Assembly: GCA_965198915.1 (NCBI GenBank)
Contig: CBDAQC010000006.1
Span: 248,001 to 312,000 of the forward strand
From: BOG-908 sp965198915
Lineage (GTDB): Bacteria > Pseudomonadota > Alphaproteobacteria > Acetobacterales > Acetobacteraceae
Length of the DNA stretch: 64,000 nt
Direction of reading: 5' to 3'
Under the pieces are notes generated by a model, which made no database searches, had not been told where the DNA came from, and saw nothing but the letters and a program-made list of their open reading frames with translations. Below are positions 1 through 8,311 of this stretch, piece after piece. A program made the translations under genes and the position numbers. Within the stretch, counting starts at the first letter, position 1. Each line of letters begins with the position of its first letter.

Positions 1-4
1 CTTT

Positions 5-1528
5 CTACCCTGCTGGCAAGCTGAACGCGTAGAGCTTGTTGTTCGCTGTCCCGTAAGGATCGCCCGAGCCCCAATACACCACGCCCGCCACGACGGAGGG
101 GCCGCAGGTGACGCCGCCGCCGCTGGCGTAGTGCCACAACACCCGGCCGCTGCCGGCATCCATCGCCACCATCTCCCCAGCGGTGGAGCCCGCGAACACC
201 ACGCCGTTGGCCACCGTCATCGCGCTCTCGGTGCCCGCCGGCGCCCCGGACTGCGTGCCGGTCACTTCCGTCTGCCAGGCCACGGCACCGCTGCTCACAT
301 CCAGCGCCGCCCAGGATCCGCCGCGGAACTTCGCCGAGGCCCCGGAAGGCGTGTAGGCCACGTGCTGCGAATCGTTCTCCGCCACATACACATGCGCCTG
401 GTCCACCGCGGCACCCCACATGATGCCGCCACGCTCCCCGCCGGGCCCCGGCTGGCTGTGCCACGCCACCTCTCCGCTGCCGGCATCCAGCGCCCAATAC
501 ACGCCGCTCTTCTGCCCGGCGCCCACCACCAGGCGCGCCGCGGCGGCGGTGCCCGCATCGAACAGGCTCGGCCCTTGCGCGAAATCGTAGTCGGGCCCGG
601 TGGGCATCGGGCAGGGTTGCGCCGGCGTGCCGGTGCGGCAGTTCAGCGTGAAGGTGTCCGACCCCTGCAGGCGGTGGCCCCAGCGCACCGCGCCTGTGCC
701 CATGTCCAGCGCCACGACGGAATCCACGTAGTCGGCCGGCGCCAGGCAGGCGAGACGCGCGGCCTTGCCGCTGGCGCTGTCCTGGCAGGCGGAAGCGGCC
801 TGCGGCACCGAGTAGTTGTTGCCCGTCGCCACGTAGATCACCCGGGCGCCGGTGTTGATCGCGAACCCGCTGCCCCAGACCGCCCCGCCGGTATAGCCTT
901 GCGGAACCATGTAGCTCTGCCACTGCACCGCGCCGGTGGCCGCGTCCAGCGCGGCCACGCTGCCGCGAAACGTCGGCGTGTAGCTGGAAGACGCCGAGAC
1001 CTCGTATTCCTCGTTGGACGCGGTGCCGACATACACCGTGCCGGCATGCACCACCGGGCTGCCCGTGAGCGTGGCGTAGGGGTTCGGTTCGATCAGCGTC
1101 TTCCACACGAGCGCGCCCGTGGCACGGGTGATGCCGATGACGTTGCCGGATCGCCTGTCGGCCAGAATCAGCAGGTCGCCCGCCACCGCCGGGCTGCTGC
1201 GTGATACGCTCAGCCCGTAATCCGACATCGCATGCGTCCACACCGCCCGCCCGGTCGCCGCGTCGATGGCGTAGACGCCGCCGCCGTCATCCGTCGCGTA
1301 CACGAACTTGCCGAACACCGTAGGCGTGGCGGTGAAGTTTCCCTGCCCGGTGAACACCCAGCGCTGCTGCAGCGTGGACACGTTGGCGGGCGAAATCGCC
1401 GTCTCCGTGGGCGCGCTGCGCGTGTTGGTGGCCAGCGCGCCGCCCCAGTTCGGCCAGGACGGCGCGGTCGCGGCGCAGGCGGGGGCCGCGCTCACGCACA
1501 GGCAGAAAGCCAGCAGGCGCTGGAACAT
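5..1528 (-). CDS. Exported PQQ-like beta-propeller protein
   Basis: 507 residues. A signal peptide (hydrophobic residues 4-14, likely cleavage near residue 20 after ACA) precedes a series of propeller strands with the quinoprotein W-motif pattern, such as YAIDAATGRAVW, AALDAATGAVQW, WALDAGSGEVAW and VAMDAGSGRVLW. I count seven clear copies and a last degenerate one (LYAFSLPAG), fitting an eight-bladed propeller. Several Cys residues lie in the middle (SACQ, RLAC, LNCR, QPCP), as in polyvinyl-alcohol-dehydrogenase-like members. No CxxCH haem motif is present, so any electron transfer would need a separate acceptor. The likely site is the periplasm. The role is either a PQQ-dependent alcohol dehydrogenase or a non-catalytic propeller, and the substrate is unknown. 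The stop lies five bases inside the window, so its downstream neighbour is unseen. Confidence 0.8.
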   Translation of the reverse strand: MFQRLLAFCLCVSAAPACAATAPSWPNWGGALATNTRSAPTETAISPANVSTLQQRWVFTGQGNFTATPTVFGKFVYATDDGGGVYAIDAATGRAVWTHAMSDYGLSVSRSSPAVAGDLLILADRRSGNVIGITRATGALVWKTLIEPNPYATLTGSPVVHAGTVYVGTASNEEYEVSASSSYTPTFRGSVAALDAATGAVQWQSYMVPQGYTGGAVWGSGFAINTGARVIYVATGNNYSVPQAASACQDSASGKAARLACLAPADYVDSVVALDMGTGAVRWGHRLQGSDTFTLNCRTGTPAQPCPMPTGPDYDFAQGPSLFDAGTAAAARLVVGAGQKSGVYWALDAGSGEVAWHSQPGPGGERGGIMWGAAVDQAHVYVAENDSQHVAYTPSGASAKFRGGSWAALDVSSGAVAWQTEVTGTQSGAPAGTESAMTVANGVVFAGSTAGEMVAMDAGSGRVLWHYASGGGVTCGPSVVAGVVYWGSGDPYGTANNKLYAFSLPAG

Positions 1529-1735
1529 GGGCGTGCTATCCTCGGGTTTTGGCGAGACCTACCCCGGCCCGCAGGCGTTGCACTCTCACAACCTAGTGAA
1601 ACGGCACGCCCTGCGGCGCCACGCTAGCAGGCCATCCCGGGCCAGATCGGCCTGCGCCGTAATGGCCGCGCCGGTGCCGGTCGAACCCGCGCGGTCGCAC
1701 CCGCCTCGGCGCGAGCGCAAACCCCGCCCAGCCCC

Positions 1736-3694
1736 TTACGCCACCTGGCGCTGCTCGCCTGGGTCGGCATCCTTGCCCGCCGCATCGGCGCAGGAACTCA
1801 CCGCCTCCGTCAGCGAGCTGGTGAAGTAGTCCGATCCCACCTGCGCGCGCATCGCGGGATCGCTCAGCGTGCTGTCCTCGGACGGCCACAGGCCGACCAG
1901 CAGCTTCGCCCCCTTTGGCAGGCGCCGGCGCAGCCGCTGTATCAGGTAGCGCAGATGCGCCGGGCTGCCGCTTATGTCGAGGTAGGAGATGCACGCCATG
2001 CGGACGCCCTGCACGTCCAGGCTCTCTATGCCGTCGCGCCCCACTTCCTTGTAGGACACCAGCCGGCTGCCCATGCCGTGCTTGCCCAGCAACTGCACCA
2101 GCATGGCGGAGGCCGCCTCGTCCAGCGGCCCGCGTCCGGCGATGCAGAGAACGGCGGATTGGCCGCGCCAGGCTTCCGGCACCCCCGCCTCGCCCGGCGA
2201 TACCGAGGCCGGAAGCGGGTTGCGGGGCAGGTCGCGCTCGTCGTCCGGCGGCTCCACTGCATCGTCGTCGGAGGTCGAGGCAGGCGGTTGCGCGTCGACA
2301 TGCTCCGCCAGGCTGTCCACCAGTATCTTCACCGTGGTCTTCACCCGGTCGAGCTGCTCGGCGCCCAGCACGCCGCGCTGCGCGTCATTGGCCGCAAGCT
2401 GCAGCCCTTTCAGCGCCACCTCGTCGTAATAGGTGGACAGCGAGCGCTCCTTCAGCAGCAGCTCGGCATGGTCCTGCGCCTCGTCCGCGTCGCCCGCCAG
2501 GATGCGCTGGTAGAAGCTCTCCACCGGCGTCAGCGCCGGCCGGTCGCCCAGCAGCACGTCCAGGAACTCCAGCCGCTTCACGTGGCGGCCCATCACCACC
2601 AGGCACAACGTCAGCGGGGTGGACAGGATCAGCCCCACCGGGCCCCACACCCAGGACCAGAAGATGGCCGCCACCACTACCGAGAACGGCGATAGCCCGG
2701 TGCTGTGGCCGTAGACCATGGGCTCGATCACCTGCCCGGTCAGGCCTTCAACCGCCACGTATAGCCCGAGTGTCCACAGCACCATGGACCAGCCTGGCTC
2801 CACCGCGGCGGCCAGCGCCATCGGCAGCAGGGCGGACAGCAGCGAGCCCACATAGGGCACGAAGCGCAGCAGCCCGGACAGGATGCCCCACAGCACCGGG
2901 TTGGGCACGCCGATGATCAGCAGCCCCAGCCCCACCACCACGCCGAAGCTGGCGTTGATGCTAAGCTGGGTGAGGAAATACTTGCTCAGCCGGCGCGCCC
3001 CGTCATCCATCGCCAGCGTGGTGCCGTGCAGGTCGTCCGATCCCACCAGCCGAATCAGGCGGTCGCGCAGATCCTCGCGCTGCAGCAGGGCGAACACGGC
3101 GACCACGAAGACGATGCCGAACGTCGCCAGCGGCGAGAGCAGCGGCGCCAAGTAGCGTTCGGCGATCTCCAGCGGCGAGGTGGATTGCTGCTGCACCACG
3201 GTGGGCGCCGGCGCCGGCGCCTGTCCGCCGCCGCCCGCCTGCTGCAGGCCGGGAGCCGCCCGGTTCTCCGCCGGCCGGTGGCCATGCGGCCCGATGCGGT
3301 CGGCGAACTGGGACAGCCGGCCCACGGTGTAGTTGCGCACCGTGGTGACCTTGGTCTCCACCGTGGCCGCGTAGCGCGGCAGGTCGGTCGTCAGCTCGGC
3401 GATCTGCGAGCCGATGACGCCGCCGATGGCGAGTATGACGCCCAGCGCCAGAATCACGCCGAGCAGCACGGACGGGATGCGACCCAGATGCAGGCGCCGC
3501 AGCAGCGCTACCAGCGGCGCCAGAAGAAACGCCAGCAGCAGCGCCAGCGTGACCGGCACCAGCACCTCGCGGCCGAAATACAGGATGGCCACCACCATGA
3601 CGAACAGCGTCACCACGCGGGCGGCATCCGGGCCGGAAGCCTGCGCCACCGATTTGGCGGGCGGGGCGGCGGGCAAGGCGGGCGCGTTCGGCAA
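1736..3694 (-). CDS. AI-2E (PerM) family permease with C-terminal soluble domain
   Basis: 652 residues, an inner-membrane protein of the AI-2E transporter / PerM family. Membrane segments are visible at about 26-63, 75-95, 187-204, 248-263, 268-298, 303-320 and 338-368. A Pro/Gln/Ala-rich stretch sits at about 150-175. The family signature region (GILSGLLRFVPYVGSLL, residues about 270-286) is present. About 270 residues follow the last membrane segment. Their final part alternates beta-like strands and helices (AVLCIAG, VRMACISYLD, AKLLVGLWP) like a Rossmann or B12-binding-type fold, which makes this the long version of the family. Export or exchange of a small molecule is the family role; the substrate cannot be told from sequence. 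It stands alone, 207 bases from the propeller gene. Confidence 0.88.
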   Translation of the reverse strand: MPNAPALPAAPPAKSVAQASGPDAARVVTLFVMVVAILYFGREVLVPVTLALLLAFLLAPLVALLRRLHLGRIPSVLLGVILALGVILAIGGVIGSQIAELTTDLPRYAATVETKVTTVRNYTVGRLSQFADRIGPHGHRPAENRAAPGLQQAGGGGQAPAPAPTVVQQQSTSPLEIAERYLAPLLSPLATFGIVFVVAVFALLQREDLRDRLIRLVGSDDLHGTTLAMDDGARRLSKYFLTQLSINASFGVVVGLGLLIIGVPNPVLWGILSGLLRFVPYVGSLLSALLPMALAAAVEPGWSMVLWTLGLYVAVEGLTGQVIEPMVYGHSTGLSPFSVVVAAIFWSWVWGPVGLILSTPLTLCLVVMGRHVKRLEFLDVLLGDRPALTPVESFYQRILAGDADEAQDHAELLLKERSLSTYYDEVALKGLQLAANDAQRGVLGAEQLDRVKTTVKILVDSLAEHVDAQPPASTSDDDAVEPPDDERDLPRNPLPASVSPGEAGVPEAWRGQSAVLCIAGRGPLDEAASAMLVQLLGKHGMGSRLVSYKEVGRDGIESLDVQGVRMACISYLDISGSPAHLRYLIQRLRRRLPKGAKLLVGLWPSEDSTLSDPAMRAQVGSDYFTSSLTEAVSSCADAAGKDADPGEQRQVA

Positions 3695-3904
3695 TCAGGT
3701 TCTCCCGGTCGATCTGTGGGCGTGTGGCGGCCGGTTCCGGCCCGCCATAGGCGAAGTCTGCTGCATCAGGAACTACGCCCGCTTGGCTGAAAGCCGAAGC
3801 CCGGACCGGCCAACCCGCCGCGCCGTTCCGCTCCGGCAGATGCCACCCGGCCCTCCCCGGGCAGCATCCCCCGCCTCCGTGGTCCCGAAAGCCGGGGCCC
3901 GCTG

Positions 3905-4543
3905 CTACCTCGGCTGGGTGGCGCCCGTGTTGGGGTAGCCGCCAGCCGGCGGTTGCTGGCCGGCGATGTCCGGCGCGGCCTGGCCCTTGTGGGAGAAGCA
4001 GCCCAGCTCGTAGCAGCCGAACAACGCCGCCGCGCCGATGCCGATCGCCACCTTCGTGCCGGTGGACAGGCCGGCCGGCGCGGCATGTCCCGCCGCCCCC
4101 ACGGTCGCCACCAGCCGCTGCGCCTGCTGCGGCCCGCCGCCATCGGGGATCAGGTCCACCTTGATCTGGGTGCCCGGCGGCAGCGATCCGACATAGGCGC
4201 CGAACGCGGTCAGGGTGGCGAACACGCGGCCGTCCACGGCGATGATCTGGTCGCCCGCATGGAAGCCGGCCTGCGCGCCCGGCGAGCCCCGCCGCACCTG
4301 CTTCACGCGTATGATGTCGAACGCCAGCCCGTCATCGGCGATGTGCTGGGCGCGCTCGATGTCCATCCCCAGCGCGCCGCCGCGCCGGGGCAGGGCGGCC
4401 GCGTCCTCCTGGCTGACCAGGCGGTAGCCCATCGGGTTGTCCGCCCTGGCCGGCGCCACCATACAGGGCAGCGCCAGACAGGCCGACATGGTTGCAGCGA
4501 AGATGCGCGTGCGCATCGTTTGGGCGGCGAGGCGCCTGCGCAT
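3905..4543 (-). CDS. Secreted PDZ-domain protein
   Basis: 212 residues. A signal peptide with a long charged start (MRRRLAAQTMRTR) and a hydrophobic core ends near ARA at about residue 34. A single PDZ domain lies at about 55-135 and carries the ligand-groove pattern VRRGSPGAQAGFHAGDQIIAVDG. A short hydrophobic patch (VAIGIGAAALFGC, about 164-176) and a Pro/Gly/Gln-rich tail follow. No protease triad is visible, so this looks like a stand-alone periplasmic or membrane-tethered PDZ protein rather than a DegP-type protease. A second in-frame ATG at residue 10 (MRTRIF) could be the true start. The next gene upstream (the YidB-like gene) ends only six bases before it on the same strand, so the two are probably co-transcribed. 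Confidence 0.75.
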   Translation of the reverse strand: MRRRLAAQTMRTRIFAATMSACLALPCMVAPARADNPMGYRLVSQEDAAALPRRGGALGMDIERAQHIADDGLAFDIIRVKQVRRGSPGAQAGFHAGDQIIAVDGRVFATLTAFGAYVGSLPPGTQIKVDLIPDGGGPQQAQRLVATVGAAGHAAPAGLSTGTKVAIGIGAAALFGCYELGCFSHKGQAAPDIAGQQPPAGGYPNTGATQPR

Positions 4544-4549
4544 CGTCGC

Positions 4550-4966
4550 TCAGACCGAGACGGTGCCCTCGTCGGGCACCTTGCCGTTCGGGGTCATGCC
4601 GTCCACCGCGTTCGGCAGGTGCTGGGCGAGCTGGGACAGGAAGTCCTGCGGCTGCATGCCGGACTGGCTGGCCATGCTCTGCACCCGGTCCTGGCCGAGC
4701 ACGCTCTGCAACTGGTCCGGCGAGACCGGCTGGTTCGGGCCGTTGCCGACCCAGGACTGCGCGATGTGGCCCAGCCCGGCCTGCTCGAACATCGAGACCA
4801 GGCCGCCTATGCCGCCGCCGCCCATGCCGCCCATGCCGCCCATTCCGGCCATGCCGGCCTGCTGCCCGCTGCCGCCGAGCAGGCTGGACAGCACCCTGCC
4901 CATCGGCGAGGCGCCACCGGCGCCGCCGCCCATCAAGCCGCCGATGACCTGGTCAAGTAGTCCCAT
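4550..4966 (-). CDS. YidB-like (DUF937) protein
   Basis: 138 residues, of the YidB/DUF937 family. It has the usual small-protein layout: an N-terminal MGLLDQVIGGLMGG start, a low-complexity Gly/Met linker at about 38-53 made of GM/GMGG units, and a helical C-terminal half with the family pattern GHIAQSWVGNGPNQPVSPDQL and a later LSQLAQHLPNAVDGMTPNG. The in-gene repeat comes from nine-base CCGCCCATG-type units near 4822-4853. The function of the family is not established. It lies in a run of same-strand envelope/stress genes (YsnF-like, GlsB-like, this gene, PDZ protein). Confidence 0.85.
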   Translation of the reverse strand: MGLLDQVIGGLMGGGAGGASPMGRVLSSLLGGSGQQAGMAGMGGMGGMGGGGIGGLVSMFEQAGLGHIAQSWVGNGPNQPVSPDQLQSVLGQDRVQSMASQSGMQPQDFLSQLAQHLPNAVDGMTPNGKVPDEGTVSV

Positions 4967-4993
4967 GTGTCTGCTTCCTTCGTCTGCGCTCAG

Positions 4994-5254
4994 TTAACGG
5001 AGCGAACGCCTGCCGATCACGGCGTGGTAGAGAACCAGCACGACGACCGCACCGACCACGGCCACGAACATGCTGTAGATGTTCAACCCGGTGACGGGCG
5101 CCGCACCCAGCGAGGTGAACAGGAAACCACCCACCATGGCGCCGATGATGCCGAGCACAATGTCGAGAAACAGGCCTTCGCCGCTCTTGTTGACGATCTG
5201 GCTTGCGATGAAGCCGGCGATGAGGCCGAGGATGAGCCAACCTATTATGGACAT
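4994..5254 (-). CDS. GlsB/YeaQ/YmgE-type stress membrane protein
   Basis: 86 residues with three membrane segments: residues 3-19 (IIGWLILGLIAGFIASQ), 29-50 (FLDIVLGIIGAMVGGFLF) and 59-81. It belongs to the small GlsB/YeaQ/YmgE transglycosylase-associated family. The ATG at 5254 fits the family N-terminus MSIIGWLILGL. An in-frame ATG further upstream (5437) would place repeat-element sequence in the protein and is rejected. The family is commonly induced by stress; the molecular activity is unknown. The upstream side is bounded by a complete copy of intergenic element E (5302-5457). Confidence 0.9.
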   Translation of the reverse strand: MSIIGWLILGLIAGFIASQIVNKSGEGLFLDIVLGIIGAMVGGFLFTSLGAAPVTGLNIYSMFVAVVGAVVVLVLYHAVIGRRSLR

Positions 5255-5301
5255 ATTTGCGTTTCCTTGTGTGAAAAAATCGTCTCGGTTGCGGTAGGAC
5301 A

Positions 5302-5457
5302 AGAAAGCAAGGCCTTCTTTTTTGAAAAAAAGAAGCAAAAAACTTTTGTTTCTGCGCTGGTGGACCCCGTGATTCTCCCTTGAGGGCACGGCTGCTTCAG
5401 AGGCGGGAAGCAAGAGTTTTTTGGTCCTTTTTTTCAAAAAAGGACTGCTTGCCTTCT
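5302..5457. repeat. Intergenic element E, copy 1 (complete, mixed arms)
   Basis: Two-armed copy of the palindromic element described in the entry at 43611-43796. Its left arm carries the CTTC/GAAG stem version and its right arm the GTCC/GGAC version, so the two arms are not identical. It separates the GlsB-like gene from the YsnF-like gene, both on the minus strand. Confidence 0.85.
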
Positions 5458-5458
5458 A

Positions 5459-6355
5459 CTACACGCCCGTCTTGCGCGTCGTCGTATCGTATGTCGAACC
5501 GCCCACCTCGCCAGGCAGCTTGGTGATCTCCACGTCCTCGCGTCGCACCGTGTCCCGCACCGTCTCGGTCCGGTCGGCGGATTCCTTGCGTATGCCGATC
5601 TCCTCCACCACGCGCGCGGTCTTCGAGACCACGGCCTCCTCGCCGGTCTCCGTCACCGCGATCGTGCGGTCGCTGAAACTGTCGGTGGCAGGCCGCCCGT
5701 CGGTCACCGGCCGGCGCTCCACCGTCACCCGCTCGTCGTGCAGTTGGACCTGCTCTTCCACCGGCGTCTCGACCACGAAGCGGCGGATGCGCGTGGTGCC
5801 GCGGTTGACGACGCGCTTGCCCACCGTGAGCGTCTCCTCGGAGAGCTGGATGGTGCCGTCCTGTTCCCGCGTGCCGGTCGCCCGCGTGCCGCTGGCCCCA
5901 CTGCCTGTAGCCCCTGTGCCTGTGGCCCCTGTGCCTGTTGCCAGGGTGGCGGCGGCCGGCGCGGTGCCCGCCACAGGCGCGCGTGCGGCCGTGGTCTGCG
6001 CCAAGCCGTAGCTGCCGGCGCGCTCGTCTATGTCGATCGGGTTATGGCGCTCGAGTATCTCCATCACCGCGGCCACGTGGTCGTCGGGCACCTTCACCGT
6101 CACCGCGCTGGACCCGCTGCTGACGCTGCGGTCATAGACGGCGGTGTCGTGGTCGGGCTCGCCGCCGAACAGGCTGGCCCAGAAACCGGTCTCCTCGCCG
6201 CGCGGCGCCGGCGTGGTGGCGCTGCCGGCGTAGCTGCCTTCCCGGGCGTGGCGATGGACCGACTGCTCCGGCACCTTGGCCTGCAGCAGGTCCTGCACCG
6301 CCAGTTCGGCATGGGCGGGCGTGTCATACACGGCGACGATTGTCTGCTCTGTCAT
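5459..6355 (-). CDS. YsnF-like DUF2382 stress protein
   Basis: 298 residues. An N-terminal domain (about 1-110) of the general-stress GSP17M type (IVAVYDTPAHAELAVQDLL) is followed by a low-complexity linker (about 135-165). The C-terminal DUF2382 domain (about 168-290) has the charged beta pattern EETLTVGKRVVNRGTTRIRR and VEEQVQLHDERVTVERRPV. The linker is encoded by three 15-base units (5895-5939), giving an A-T-G-T-G repeat. The start at 6355 (MTEQTIVAVYD) was chosen over an upstream ATG at 6508, because the first 51 residues of the longer form do not look like protein and include repeat remnant. The family is linked to stress response; no enzymatic role is known. Confidence 0.85.
   Translation of the reverse strand: MTEQTIVAVYDTPAHAELAVQDLLQAKVPEQSVHRHAREGSYAGSATTPAPRGEETGFWASLFGGEPDHDTAVYDRSVSSGSSAVTVKVPDDHVAAVMEILERHNPIDIDERAGSYGLAQTTAARAPVAGTAPAAATLATGTGATGTGATGSGASGTRATGTREQDGTIQLSEETLTVGKRVVNRGTTRIRRFVVETPVEEQVQLHDERVTVERRPVTDGRPATDSFSDRTIAVTETGEEAVVSKTARVVEEIGIRKESADRTETVRDTVRREDVEITKLPGEVGGSTYDTTTRKTGV
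5895..5939. repeat. 15-base tandem repeat, three units
   Basis: Three consecutive 15-base units (GCCCCACTGCCTGTA, GCCCCTGTGCCTGTG, GCCCCTGTGCCTGTT) inside the YsnF-like gene. The unit is a multiple of three, so copy-number change would lengthen or shorten the A-T-G-T-G linker without a frameshift. Confidence 0.85.
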
Positions 6356-6450
6356 GGTCTGATCCTTGGGTTGCACGTGTGGCGGTCCGCATCCGCGGCT
6401 TACGCACGCTGCCGCAAGCGCAGCGGCGGCCCGGAAGCGCGATCGGAGGT

Positions 6451-6480
6451 TTTCGTGTCGAAAGAAGGCCTCGCTCGCCT
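6451..6480. repeat. Probable remnant of an element E right arm
   Basis: The stretch TTTTCGTGTCGAAAGAAGG followed by CCTCGCTCGCC resembles a decayed right arm of element E (TTTTCAAAAAAGAAGGCCTTGC). It lies in the 269-base gap (6356-6624) between the YsnF-like gene and the PAS-LuxR regulator. Nothing else is apparent in that gap. Confidence 0.35.
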
Positions 6481-6624
6481 CCCGGTGTTTCGCCAGGCCA
6501 CGGGTCATTCCGCCGCCAGGCCCTGCCTATAGGCGGGCGCTCCTGGCCATGACAATCTAATGTTTTTCGTAGGTTAGCTTACTTTCGCCAAGTCGATTCG
6601 CACCAGCCGCGCATGACATTCGCA

Positions 6625-8142
6625 CTAGCGCGTTTTCGCGCGGCGAACTTTCGCGGGCGATGTCCGTGGCTTGGCCGGCGCCCCCAGGCCACGCTCGCGG
6701 GCCCAGACGATCACCGCGCTGCGTTTGCCTATGCCGAGCTTGGCGTAAATCGCGGACACGTGATTGCGGACGGTGTTCCGGCTGATGCCGAGCCGGCCCG
6801 CTATCTCCTCGTCCGACAGGCCTTGCGCCACGTGCGACAGCACCTCGCGCGCCCGGTCCGGCAGGCCGGACACCTCGGCGATCTTGCCGGCCGGCCGGCC
6901 GGTACCGGTCACCGCCGCCAGGCGCTCGACGATCTTCTGGCCCAGCCAGCTCGTGTCCCGCATCACCGATTCCACTGCCGCCAGCATGTCGCTCTCGGTG
7001 CGCTTGCGCTCGGTGTTGTCCACCATCAGGCTCAGCACGCAGGGCGCGCCGTGTATCTCCACGGTCTCGGCCGACATCAGGAAATCGCCCACCGAGCCGT
7101 CCTTGGCACGCAATTGCACGTCCACGCCGCGCAGCGTGCCGCTCTCGCGCAGGCGGCGCTGCAGGTGCGCGCGCGCCTCGCCCTGGCCCCACAGCTCAAG
7201 CTCGGCCTCCTCGCGGCCGATCACCTCCTCGCGGTGCCAGCCGGTGGCCGCCGTGAACGCCGAGTTCACGTCCATCACCCGCAGCCCGTCCAGGGCCAGT
7301 ATCGCCATCGGACCTGGCGCCATGTGGAACGCCTTGGAGAAGCGTTCCTCGCTGTGCCGCAGCGCGTGCTGCGCCAGTTGGCGCGGGTGCAGGTCGGCGA
7401 ACGTGAACAGCATGCAGCGCTCGTCGCCGATCTCGATCGGCTGGCCGCCCAGCAGCACGGTGCGTTCGGCGCCGCCCGGCAGCTCCAGGCAGCCTTCCAT
7501 TTGCGGTATCGTCTCCCAGGCGTGCAGCCGGCGCACTGCCAGGTCGCGCCGCTCGGCGTCCTTCAGCACGTCGAGTTCGTGCACGGACCGGCCGACCAGC
7601 TCGTCCCGCCGGAAGCCGGTCAGCTCCAGGAAGCCCTGGTTCACCTTCACGTAGCGCATGTCGGCCAGCCGGGCGATGATCGCCGGGGCCGGGTTGGCGC
7701 CGAAGGCGCGCTCGAACCGCTCCTCGGCGTTGAAGCGCTCGGTCTCGTCGTCGATGATCAGCACCAGGCAGTCCGGCCGGCCGCGGGAATCCGTCAGCAC
7801 CAGCGTGCGTATCTGGTGCACCCAGCGCCGGTCGTCGCCCGGCCGTGTCACCTCCACCACCACCTCGCTGAGCGTCTCGCCGGCCAGCAGCCGCTCCATC
7901 GGATACTCGCCCGCGGCAAGCTGGTGGTTGTTGCGATAGGTGAGGGTGAAGCGCTTGCGGTATTCGGCGACGTTGCGGCCCAGCTCGGCCAGGTCGGTGA
8001 CGCCGTGCATTGCCAGCGCGCGCTCGTTCGCCCAGGCGATGGTCCGGTCCGGGTCCAGCAGCACGACGCCCTCGTTCAGCCCGGCGATGATCTGCTGCAA
8101 CTGCGTACGGTCGGCGGCGGGCGGTGGGATGGTGTCGTCCAT
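6625..8142 (-). CDS. Three-PAS sensor with C-terminal LuxR-type DNA-binding domain
   Basis: 505 residues. Three PAS-type sensory domains lie at about 10-135 (QIIAGLNEGVVLLDPDRTI), 140-255 (FERAFGANPAPAIIARL) and 265-385 (FHMAPGPMAILALDGLRVMD). The third ends in the PAC-like phrase DNTERKRTESD. A short helical linker leads to a LuxR/GerE helix-turn-helix at about 435-500 (LSDEEIAGRLGISRNTVRNHVSAIYAKLGI). No receiver or kinase domain is present, so the protein would sense a ligand or redox state directly and bind DNA itself. The ATG at 8142 (MDDTIPPP) is preferred over 8217, which would put R2 repeat sequence into the protein. Targets are unknown. The upstream neighbour is divergent. Confidence 0.85.
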   Translation of the reverse strand: MDDTIPPPAADRTQLQQIIAGLNEGVVLLDPDRTIAWANERALAMHGVTDLAELGRNVAEYRKRFTLTYRNNHQLAAGEYPMERLLAGETLSEVVVEVTRPGDDRRWVHQIRTLVLTDSRGRPDCLVLIIDDETERFNAEERFERAFGANPAPAIIARLADMRYVKVNQGFLELTGFRRDELVGRSVHELDVLKDAERRDLAVRRLHAWETIPQMEGCLELPGGAERTVLLGGQPIEIGDERCMLFTFADLHPRQLAQHALRHSEERFSKAFHMAPGPMAILALDGLRVMDVNSAFTAATGWHREEVIGREEAELELWGQGEARAHLQRRLRESGTLRGVDVQLRAKDGSVGDFLMSAETVEIHGAPCVLSLMVDNTERKRTESDMLAAVESVMRDTSWLGQKIVERLAAVTGTGRPAGKIAEVSGLPDRAREVLSHVAQGLSDEEIAGRLGISRNTVRNHVSAIYAKLGIGKRSAVIVWARERGLGAPAKPRTSPAKVRRAKTR

Positions 8143-8184
8143 GGGGCGGTCATAGCAGTGGCGGCGGGGGGTGTGCGAAGAAAG

Positions 8185-8296
8185 GGAAGCAAGGTTGGGG
8201 CTCTGCCCCAGACCCATTTTGTAGGCGTGCGTGGATAGGTTCTAAGGACGACTGTCCTTAGCGGGGTTCAGGGGCAGAGCCCCTGGCCTTCTTCTA
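8185..8296. repeat. GC-rich intergenic element R2, copy a
   Basis: Element with inverted ends GGGGCTCTGCCCC (8197-8209) and AGGGGCAGAGCCCCT (8270-8284). An internal eight-base-pair hairpin CTAAGGAC/GTCCTTAG (8242-8249 with 8254-8261) has the loop GACT. The right half aligns base for base with the copy at 56542-56584, except that the stem there reads CCAAGGAC/GTCCTTGG. It lies in the divergent gap between the PAS-LuxR regulator and the luciferase-like gene, and ends about 16 bases before that gene. Confidence 0.85.
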
Positions 8297-8311
8297 GCGT
8301 CAGGAGAGCAC

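Noticed and set aside
5302..5457. CRISPR array
   Set aside because: The repeats are dispersed palindromes kilobases apart, not regularly spaced units; no cas genes.
6613..8238. 541-codon plus-strand frame
   Set aside because: Antisense to the PAS-LuxR gene; His/Gln/Arg-rich without domain likeness.
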